A stretch of DNA of 12,459 nucleotides from Xanthobacteraceae bacterium (lineage in GTDB: Bacteria > Pseudomonadota > Alphaproteobacteria > Rhizobiales > Xanthobacteraceae). This document shows positions 7,306-12,459 of this stretch, piece after piece. The position numbers and the translations under genes were made by a program. The notes under the pieces are model-generated. The model was not told where the DNA came from. It saw nothing but the letters and a program-made list of their open reading frames with translations, and ran no database searches. Each line of letters begins with the position of its first letter. The first letter of the stretch is position 1. Location of the stretch: NCBI GenBank assembly GCA_030037185.1, contig JASHRR010000369.1, positions 1-12,459 on the forward strand, in the 5' to 3' direction.

Positions 7306-7363
7306 CAAACTCGGCAAAACTCACCGTGGCAGTCTGACGCCGCCAAACCAGGGCGGACAACCC

Positions 7364-7810
7364 TCAGCCCGCCTGCCGCAAGGCCTCGCCTACCGCCATC
7401 GCGCAAGTCATGGCCACATTGATCGCGCGCATGCCGGGGCGCATCGGCACGCAAAGCCGCACCTCGGCCGCCTGATGCACGCGATCCGGTACGCCTGCCG
7501 ATTCGCGGCCGAACAGAAGAATATCGCGCGCCTCGTAACGATGATCCAGATAGGACGTTTCTGCCTTGGTGGTGAACAGCACCAGCCGCAAGCTATGCGC
7601 CCCGCGCCAGCGCTCGAATTCGGCCCATGACCGGTGCCGGGTGAGCGCGACTTCGTCGAGGTAGTCCATGCCGGCCCGCCGGAAGGCGCGGTCGCTGACC
7701 GGAAATCCAGCCGGCTCGATGATATGAACCTCGATCCCCAGGCACGCCGCGAGGCGTAGTATGGTGCCGGTGTTCTGCGGGATATCAGGCTCGAATAACG
7801 AGATTCGCAT
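7364..7810 (-). CDS. trmL: tRNA (cytidine(34)-2'-O)-methyltransferase TrmL
   Basis: A 148-residue SPOUT-class methyltransferase. In the characterised E. coli enzyme it methylates the 2'-OH of the wobble nucleotide (position 34) of tRNA-Leu isoacceptors using S-adenosylmethionine. The three conserved SPOUT stretches are present: EPDIPQNTGTILRLAA (residues 7-22), LLFGRESAGVP (98-108) and VPMRPGMRAINVAM (121-134, including N131); the last two build the trefoil-knot cofactor site. Compact length and absence of other domains fit TrmL rather than the longer TrmH/RlmB type. Start ATG 7810 gives the expected MRISLFEPDIPQNTG N-terminus. It is transcribed divergently from fbcF across a 284-base gap, so the two may share a control region. 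Confidence 0.94.
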   Translation of the reverse strand: MRISLFEPDIPQNTGTILRLAACLGIEVHIIEPAGFPVSDRAFRRAGMDYLDEVALTRHRSWAEFERWRGAHSLRLVLFTTKAETSYLDHRYEARDILLFGRESAGVPDRVHQAAEVRLCVPMRPGMRAINVAMTCAMAVGEALRQAG

Positions 7811-7955
7811 TCGTTCACGTCAGTGTGCCATCGTGCCACGGCCACGGACCCCACAAACTTTTGCCGCAACGGCGGCATTAGCGGGCTTGCGCTCTGCCCG
7901 CAAGGGTGCCAATAAGCCGGCGCGATGGTGCAACGCCGCATGCGCCAGCTCTGCT

Positions 7956-7990
7956 CTGCCCGCAAGCCTGGGAGGGCAGGGAGGGGCGGG
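7956..7990 (+). repeat. Hairpin plus G-tract repeat, copy 1 (upstream of fbcF)
   Basis: CTGCCC (7956-7961) can pair with GGGCAG (7974-7979); the right arm lies inside a run of five G-tracts beginning GGGAGGGCAGGGAGGGG (7970-7986) and ending GGG at 7990. The run satisfies the G-quadruplex pattern (at least four GGG tracts, loops of one or two bases) on the plus strand. It shares GGGAGGG-YA-GGGAGGG with the copy at 8059. GCTCTGCCCGCAAG just before it (7953-7966) is also present at 7891-7904. Short palindromic G-rich intergenic repeats are common in this bacterial group. Confidence 0.6.
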
Positions 7991-8042
7991 CCGCAGACAT
8001 CGCGGTCGCAAGCGCTGCCCTGGCGCTCGACGAGGTATCCCG

Positions 8043-8074
8043 ACCCTCCCCGCATGCCGGGAGGGTAGGGAGGG
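8043..8074 (+). repeat. Hairpin plus G-tract repeat, copy 2 (fbcF leader)
   Basis: ACCCTCCC (8043-8050) and GGGAGGGT (8059-8066) form a perfect 8-pair stem around CGCATGCC. The right arm continues as GGGAGGGTAGGGAGGG (8059-8074), a textbook four-tract G-quadruplex pattern with loops of 1, 2 and 1. Hairpin and quadruplex use the same bases and would exclude each other. The run ends 20 bases before the GTG start of fbcF and about 7 before its ribosome binding site, so if transcribed it would lie in the 5' leader of the bc1 mRNA. A regulatory effect is inference. Confidence 0.6.
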
Positions 8075-8094
8075 AGCGGAAAGGACGAGGAACC

Positions 8095-8622
8095 GTGACG
8101 AGCATAGCTGCGGCCGAGCCGACGCGCCGCGATTTTCTGTTTGTGGCGACGGGAGCAGCGGGCGCCCTCGGTGCTGCCGCCACGTTGGTGCCCCTGATCG
8201 CGCAAATGAACCCCGACGCCTCGACCATCGCCGCCGGCGCGCCGATCGAGGTCGACCTCGGCCCGATTGCCGAAGGGCAGATCATCAAGGTGTTCTGGCG
8301 CGGCAAGCCGATCTACATCAGCCACCGCACCAAGAAGGAGATCGAGGAGGCGCAGGCCGTGCCGCTCTCCAGTCTTCCGGACCCGCAGACCGACACCGAT
8401 CGCGTGAAGGCCGGTCATGATGAGTGGCTCGTGGTGATCGGCATCTGCACGCATCTGGGCTGCATTCCGCTTGCTCACCAGGGCGACTACGGCGGCTGGT
8501 TCTGCCCCTGCCACGGCTCTCAGTACGATACGTCCGGTCGTATCCGCCGGGGACCCGCGCCCGCCAACCTGCCGCTGCCGCCGTATACCTTCCTCTCCGA
8601 CAGCAAGATACAAATCGGCTGA
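8095..8622 (+). CDS. fbcF: Ubiquinol-cytochrome c reductase iron-sulfur (Rieske) subunit
   Basis: A 175-residue Rieske protein of the cytochrome bc1 complex. It takes an electron from ubiquinol at the Qo site and passes it to cytochrome c1. The N-terminus has a twin-arginine motif TRRDFLF (residues 10-16) and an uncleaved hydrophobic anchor (about 17-37), so the folded cluster domain is exported by Tat and stays anchored in the inner membrane. The 2Fe-2S motifs are CTHLGC (118-123) and CPCHGS (137-142): ligands C118, H120, C137 and H140, disulfide C123-C139. The GTG start at 8095 is chosen because it places RR near the N-terminus and has GGACGAGG (8083-8090) upstream; the frame stays open further upstream through repeat DNA. 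It is followed 24 bases later by fbcH, almost certainly one operon. Confidence 0.96.
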   Translation: MTSIAAAEPTRRDFLFVATGAAGALGAAATLVPLIAQMNPDASTIAAGAPIEVDLGPIAEGQIIKVFWRGKPIYISHRTKKEIEEAQAVPLSSLPDPQTDTDRVKAGHDEWLVVIGICTHLGCIPLAHQGDYGGWFCPCHGSQYDTSGRIRRGPAPANLPLPPYTFLSDSKIQIG

Positions 8623-8646
8623 CGCAAGCGCCGTGCGAGAGACATC

Positions 8647-10815
8647 ATGAGCGGATCTCCGACCAAAAAGACCCTCCACACCTCGGAATTGAAGACATGG
8701 CCGCACAATCTTGAGCGCGCGGACGGCGGCGGTTCCTATGAGCCGCCCGCCTATAAGCCGCGCAATGCCGTGTCGCAGTGGCTTGAGGACAGGCTGCCGA
8801 TCATCGGTCTTGCGCACAGCGCCGCGGTGTCCTACCCGACCCCAAGGAACCTGAACTACTTATGGACGTTCGGCGGCATCCTGACCTTCATGCTGGTCGT
8901 GCAGATTGTGACCGGCATCGTGCTGACGATGCACTATACGCCTGATGCCACGATGGCGTTCAATTCCGTCGAGCACATCATGCGCGACGTGAACTACGGC
9001 TGGCTGCTGCGCTACCTGCACTCCAACGGCGCCTCGATGTTTTTCCTCGCCGCCTACATTCACATGTTTCGCGGCATGTATTACGGCTCCTACAAGGCGC
9101 CACGCGAGGTGCTATGGATTCTCGGCGTTATCATCTATCTGCTGATGATGGCGACCGGGTTCATGGGCTATGTGTTGCCCTGGGGCCAGATGAGCTTTTG
9201 GGCCGCGACCGTCATCACCAATCTGTTCTCCGCCATTCCGCTGGTCGGCGATTCGATCGTGACGTGGCTGTGGGGCGGATATTCGGTCGGCAGCCCGACC
9301 CTCACCCGTTTCTTTGCGTTGCACTATCTGCTGCCTTTCGTCATCGCCGCCGTGGTCGTGCTGCACGTCTGGGCGCTCCACGTGGTCGGCCAGAACAATC
9401 CGACCGGCGTCGATCCGAAGACAGAGAAAGAAACGGTTGCATTCACCCCTTATGCGACGATCAAGGACACGTTCTTCCTTGGGCTGTTCGCGATCGTCCT
9501 TGCGTGGTTCGTGTTCTATATTCCGAACTATCTCGGCCATGCTGACAACTATATTCCAGCCAATCCGGCGGTAACGCCTGCCCACATCGTCCCCGAATGG
9601 TACTATCTGCCGTTCTATGCCATTCTCCGCTCGATTCCGAACAAGCTATTGGGAGTCATCGCGCTGTTCGCGTCGATCGGCATCCTGGCATTCCTGCCGT
9701 GGCTCGATACTTCGCAGGTGAAGTCGGCGAGATATCGGCCGCTTTACAAACAGTTCTTCTGGCTTTTCGTGCTGACCTGCGTGCTGTTGGGCTGGCTCGG
9801 TTCGAAACCCCCGGAGGGCGCTTATGTCATCATCGCCCGCCTGCTGACCGCGTGGTATTTCATTCATTTTATCGTGGTGCTGCCGTTGCTCGGCGTGTTC
9901 GAGACGCCGAGACCGCTGCCGAATTCGATTTCGGAGGCGATGAAGATCGGCGCCAAGGTCGCGGTCGTTGCGGCGGTCGCGGTCGGGATCGGCGCCGCCT
10001 CGATCGCCGGAGCGCGTTCGGCCGCGGCGCAGGAGCAAGCCGACCTGCAGCCGCCGCGCAACACGTGGTCGTTCGCGGGGCCGTTCGGCAAGTTCGATCG
10101 CGGCCAGCTCCAACGCGGCTTCAAGGTCTATCACGACGTGTGCCAGACCTGCCACAGCCTCAAGGAGCTGTCCTTTCGTAATCTCGGCGAGGAGGGGGGG
10201 CCGGAGTTCTCCGCTGCCGAAGTTGCGGCGATTGCCGCGGAATACAAGATCAAGGATGGCCCCAACGATCAGGGCGATATGTTCGAACGGCCGGGCCGGC
10301 CGGCCGACCACTTCCCGCCGCCGTTTGCCAACGAGCAGGCAGCCCGGTTCGTCAATAGCGGATCGCTGCCGCCCGACATGTCGGTGCTAGCCAAGGCGCG
10401 TCAATTCGAGCGCGGATTTCCATGGTTCTTGATCGACACGATCATTCCCTACCAGGAACTCGGCGTCGACTACATCGTTGCGGTGCTCAAAGGCTACGCA
10501 CCCAAGCCTGCGGACGTGACCATCCCGGCCGCCATGCAATACAACACATACTTTCCAGGGCACGCGATCGGAATGCCACCACCGTTAGCGGACGGCGTCG
10601 TCACCTATACGGATGGCTCGCCGCAGACACTCGACCAATACGCCAGGGACGTCGCCGCCTTCCTGATGTGGGCGGCCGAGCCGACGCTCGAAGAGCGCAA
10701 GCGGACCGGCCTCGAGGTGATTGTCTTCCTCGTCGGCTTGACCGGCCTCTTGTATTTTACCAAGAAAAAGGTCTGGCACGAGATTGAGACACCGCGCGAG
10801 ATCGCCCAAGGGTAG
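8647..10815 (+). CDS. fbcH: Fused cytochrome b / cytochrome c1 precursor of the bc1 complex
   Basis: A 722-residue polyprotein carrying cytochrome b and cytochrome c1, as described for FbcH of Bradyrhizobium japonicum, where processing yields two subunits. The b part (about 1-420) has the four heme-ligand histidines as H125/H139 and H226/H240 and the Qo-site PEWY (316-319). Residues 432-461 form an internal signal peptide (hydrophobic [18 protein letters not shown], then ARSAAA), with cleavage probable after A461. The c1 part has heme motif CQTCH (499-503), a likely Met ligand M643 in HAIGMPPP, and a C-terminal anchor (about 690-704). Haem c1 is on the periplasmic side. The start is ATG 8647 with GAGAGA upstream. 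The roughly 25 residues before the conserved region look longer than I recall for Bradyrhizobium FbcH. The fbcF stop lies in frame 24 bases upstream. Confidence 0.96.
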   Translation: MSGSPTKKTLHTSELKTWPHNLERADGGGSYEPPAYKPRNAVSQWLEDRLPIIGLAHSAAVSYPTPRNLNYLWTFGGILTFMLVVQIVTGIVLTMHYTPDATMAFNSVEHIMRDVNYGWLLRYLHSNGASMFFLAAYIHMFRGMYYGSYKAPREVLWILGVIIYLLMMATGFMGYVLPWGQMSFWAATVITNLFSAIPLVGDSIVTWLWGGYSVGSPTLTRFFALHYLLPFVIAAVVVLHVWALHVVGQNNPTGVDPKTEKETVAFTPYATIKDTFFLGLFAIVLAWFVFYIPNYLGHADNYIPANPAVTPAHIVPEWYYLPFYAILRSIPNKLLGVIALFASIGILAFLPWLDTSQVKSARYRPLYKQFFWLFVLTCVLLGWLGSKPPEGAYVIIARLLTAWYFIHFIVVLPLLGVFETPRPLPNSISEAMKIGAKVAVVAAVAVGIGAASIAGARSAAAQEQADLQPPRNTWSFAGPFGKFDRGQLQRGFKVYHDVCQTCHSLKELSFRNLGEEGGPEFSAAEVAAIAAEYKIKDGPNDQGDMFERPGRPADHFPPPFANEQAARFVNSGSLPPDMSVLAKARQFERGFPWFLIDTIIPYQELGVDYIVAVLKGYAPKPADVTIPAAMQYNTYFPGHAIGMPPPLADGVVTYTDGSPQTLDQYARDVAAFLMWAAEPTLEERKRTGLEVIVFLVGLTGLLYFTKKKVWHEIETPREIAQG

Positions 10816-10948
10816 AATCCCGAGGCGACAACAAATTTGACTTTGAACAGCGGGCGGCTTTGATTCAACCCGCCATCCTGGTCGAAGGCCGGGTCGCAGC
10901 GAGACTCGTGCTCATGCTCCGGGGTGGCGCAGCGGGTGACGGTAGGCG

Positions 10949-11824
10949 ATGACCAGGTCCGTGCTCGGCATTATCGGCGGTTCCGGCATCTACGATCTTC
11001 CGGGGCTCGAGAGGGCGGTCGTGAAAACGATCGCAAGCCCGTGGGGCGAGCCGTCGGCCCCGTTGCGGATCGGCGAGATCGCCGGCCTTGCGGTGGTGTT
11101 CCTGCCGCGTCACGACAAGGGCCACCGCTTATCGCCTTCCGACATAAACTACCGGGCCAATATCGACGTCCTCAAGCGCGCCGGCGTCACCGACCTCGTG
11201 TCGTTGTCGGCCTGCGGCTCGTTCAAGGAAGAACTGACGCCCGGTACGTTCGTGCTGGTCGATCAATTTGTCGACCGTACTTACAGACGCGAAAGCTCGT
11301 TCTTCGGCAAGGGCTGCGTCGCCCACGTGTCGATGGCCCATCCAGTGTCGCCGCGCCTGCGTATCCGTCTCGCCGCCGCGGCCGAGGCCGAGGGCATCGC
11401 GATCGCGCGTGGCGGCACCTATGTGTGTATCGAAGGCCCGCAATTTTCGACGCTCGCCGAGAGCTTGACCTACCAGCAGCATGGCTATGCCGTGATCGGC
11501 ATGACCAACATGCCGGAGGCGAAGCTCGCCCGCGAGGCGGAAATCTGCTACGCGACGGTCGCTATGGTGACGGATTTCGATTGCTGGCATCCTGACCATG
11601 ACGCCGTCACCGTGCAGGACGTCATCAAGGTACTCACCGCCAACGCCGACAAGGCCAAGCGCCTAGTGGCACGTCTGGCGCAGGACTTTCCTCGTGAGCA
11701 CGAACCATGCCCGATTGGCTGCGACCGGGCGCTCGACAATGCGATTATCACTGCGCCGGAAGCGCGCGATCCGGTCCTGATGGCCAAGCTCGACGCCGTG
11801 GCGGAGCGTCTGTTCAGGGCTTGA
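10949..11824 (+). CDS. mtnP: S-methyl-5'-thioadenosine phosphorylase
   Basis: A 291-residue cytoplasmic nucleoside phosphorylase that splits 5'-methylthioadenosine with phosphate into adenine and 5-methylthioribose 1-phosphate, for methionine and adenine salvage. Conserved parts: phosphate-binding GGSGIYD (10-16), LPRHDKGH (52-59), NYRAN (67-71), SACGSFKEE (87-95), GMTNMPEAKLA (184-194) and TDFDCW (208-213), with D209 and D211 at the purine-base positions. The length is normal. In the second motif the usual RHG reads RHD (D56). The start is fixed by an in-frame TAG at 10943-10945 just before ATG 10949; the ribosome binding site (GGTAGG) is weak. It lies 133 bases after fbcH on the same strand, so either read-through or its own promoter is possible. 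In related genomes I expect apt next to it; here an insertion-sequence transposase follows. Confidence 0.93.
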   Translation: MTRSVLGIIGGSGIYDLPGLERAVVKTIASPWGEPSAPLRIGEIAGLAVVFLPRHDKGHRLSPSDINYRANIDVLKRAGVTDLVSLSACGSFKEELTPGTFVLVDQFVDRTYRRESSFFGKGCVAHVSMAHPVSPRLRIRLAAAAEAEGIAIARGGTYVCIEGPQFSTLAESLTYQQHGYAVIGMTNMPEAKLAREAEICYATVAMVTDFDCWHPDHDAVTVQDVIKVLTANADKAKRLVARLAQDFPREHEPCPIGCDRALDNAIITAPEARDPVLMAKLDAVAERLFRA

Positions 11825-12459
11825 CGGCCCCCCAGCGCCACCGGCCAGTTGCGTGGAGCGGCCGGAGTTGAGTGGAACGCGAAGCTCAAACAACAGGATC
11901 GATCGCGACGCGGGTGCCGCTCTGCCGCCGTGCCCATCACGGCTGGCTGCTGCCGATCGGAACTATTTACATTCGTGGTAAACCCCTTCATAGGTTTCGG
12001 CATGTCGATCATCGCTTTCCTCAAGCAGTTTCCGAATGATGATGCGTGTTGGCAACATCTCGAAAGGGTTCGTTGGCCGCATGGTCCGGTTTGTGCCAAA
12101 TGCGGCAACGTTGGCCCAACGATGGCCTGTGGTCGCAAGCACTATCACCAGTGCAAAGCTTGCAACGCCAAATTCACGGCCGCATTTGGGACGCCGCTCG
12201 AAGGCACGCATCTGCCGATGCGGACATGGTTCACGGCGTTGTACCTGCTCGCCGTTTACAGCAAGGGACTTTCCAGTGTCGCGCTGGGGCGCCAGCTTGG
12301 CGTTTGTCAAAAGACAGGGTGGTTTCTTGGCCATCGCATCCGCGCCATGATGGAAGACAATTGCGAATTGCTGCGCGGCATCCTCGAGGCCGACCCAACG
12401 GATATTGGCGGCAAATGCAAACGGGATCAGAAGTCCAGGCGGGACGACGACGGCGACCA
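11825..12459 (+). mobile_element. IS1595-family insertion sequence, left part (runs off the window)
   Basis: The transposase gene starting at 12002 implies an insertion sequence whose left end lies somewhere between the mtnP stop (11824) and 12002. I could not identify a terminal inverted repeat or target-site duplication because the right end is outside the window, so the start given here is only the outer limit. Confidence 0.5.
12002..12459 (+). CDS. IS1595-family transposase, 3' end beyond the window
   Basis: An open frame from ATG 12002 gives 152 residues without a stop before the window ends. The N-terminus has the IS1595 zinc ribbon, C31-x2-C34 and C51-x2-C54, after a FPNDDACWQHLERVRWP opening, followed by the helical part with GTPLEGTHLPMRTWF (63-77) and GWFLGHRIR (106-114). 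At 129-137 the sequence is EADPTDIGG, where family members usually read EADETYIGG; the first catalytic Asp (D131) is kept but E and Y are replaced by P and D. The following segment is rich in Lys, Arg and Asp. This may be a diverged or decaying copy; the remaining catalytic residues lie outside the window. The ribosome binding site is weak. Confidence 0.85.
   Translation, partial: MSIIAFLKQFPNDDACWQHLERVRWPHGPVCAKCGNVGPTMACGRKHYHQCKACNAKFTAAFGTPLEGTHLPMRTWFTALYLLAVYSKGLSSVALGRQLGVCQKTGWFLGHRIRAMMEDNCELLRGILEADPTDIGGKCKRDQKSRRDDDGD

Larger units (their letters stand above)
6233..7363. other. 1.1-kb stretch without a recognised gene
   Basis: Apart from the hairpin at 6241 and the two tiny ORFs at 6393-6584, no recognisable gene is seen. 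A minus-strand frame at 6484-6930 (148 codons) has a protein-like middle (GDHFQEVLEAARVRAGVCGE near 6760), and an overlapping minus frame (6630-6890) also stays open; neither resembles a known family, so a decayed gene is possible. On the plus strand ATG 7206, with GGAG five bases upstream, opens 43 codons to 7337, read through a 16-base tandem duplication; I do not trust it as a gene. The stretch separates the peptidase gene from trmL. Confidence 0.45.

Noticed and set aside
7206..7337. 43-codon plus-strand ORF with GGAG before its ATG
   Set aside because: It runs through a 16-base tandem duplication, which shifts the frame between copies, and has no recognised homology.
7408..8817. Long minus-strand open frame (469 codons) opposite fbcF and overlapping trmL
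   Set aside because: It is the antisense shadow of trmL, fbcF and the start of fbcH, whose products carry clear family motifs; its own translation is low-complexity and Arg-rich.
9646..10311. Minus-strand open frame (221 codons) inside fbcH
   Set aside because: Arg-rich antisense shadow of the cytochrome b/c1 gene.
10850..10874. GCGGG/CCCGC inverted repeat after fbcH as a terminator
   Set aside because: A five-pair stem with a loop of more than ten bases and no T-run.
1..12459. tRNA, rRNA, CRISPR array or a multi-gene defence system
   Set aside because: No cloverleaf, no regularly spaced repeats and no defence-type proteins were seen on either strand.

Overview
The window looks like a chromosomal segment of an alphaproteobacterium of the order Hyphomicrobiales, most likely in or near the Bradyrhizobium/Rhodopseudomonas group. 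The reasons are high GC, a Rieske gene followed by a single gene encoding a fused cytochrome b/c1 precursor (the fbcF-fbcH layout described in Bradyrhizobium japonicum), and a divergently oriented trmL beside it. No tRNA, rRNA or CRISPR array was seen.

Left part (1-2168) is accessory DNA. It holds a doubtful hypothetical ORF (147-476), an AT-rich stretch with a small palindrome and short tandem repeats, a gene for a small cysteine-rich protein of a phage/mobile-DNA type (728-1048), about 0.8 kb with no clear gene (except a short minus-strand ORF pair with an excellent ribosome binding site and a long inverted repeat), and a frameshifted remnant of a tyrosine recombinase N-terminus on the minus strand (1831-2099). 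This reads as the debris of an integrated element.

Middle part (2169-7363): a D-2-hydroxyacid dehydrogenase gene on the minus strand diverges from a large plus-strand gene for an M16C (presequence-protease-like) zinc metallopeptidase, which ends at a strong GC hairpin. About 1.1 kb of weakly coding DNA follows. In it two very short hydrophobic ORFs lie in tandem on the minus strand, in the same frame, separated by one TGA.

Right part (7364-11824) is core metabolism: trmL (tRNA wobble-base 2'-O-methyltransferase, minus), then fbcF (Rieske protein) and fbcH (cytochrome b/c1), which together encode all three catalytic subunits of the cytochrome bc1 complex, then mtnP (methylthioadenosine phosphorylase). 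The trmL-fbcF gap carries two diverged copies of a hairpin plus G-tract repeat, the second ending 20 bases before the fbcF start codon. The right edge (from 12002) is the 5' part of an IS1595-family transposase that runs out of the window.

No complete novel defence or metabolic system is visible. The most unusual items are the two micro-ORF loci interrupted by in-frame TGA codons, the G-tract repeats in the fbcF leader, the recombinase relic, the N-terminal extension of FbcH, and non-consensus residues in the IS1595 transposase and in MtnP. All family assignments are from reading motifs by eye; no database search was possible.
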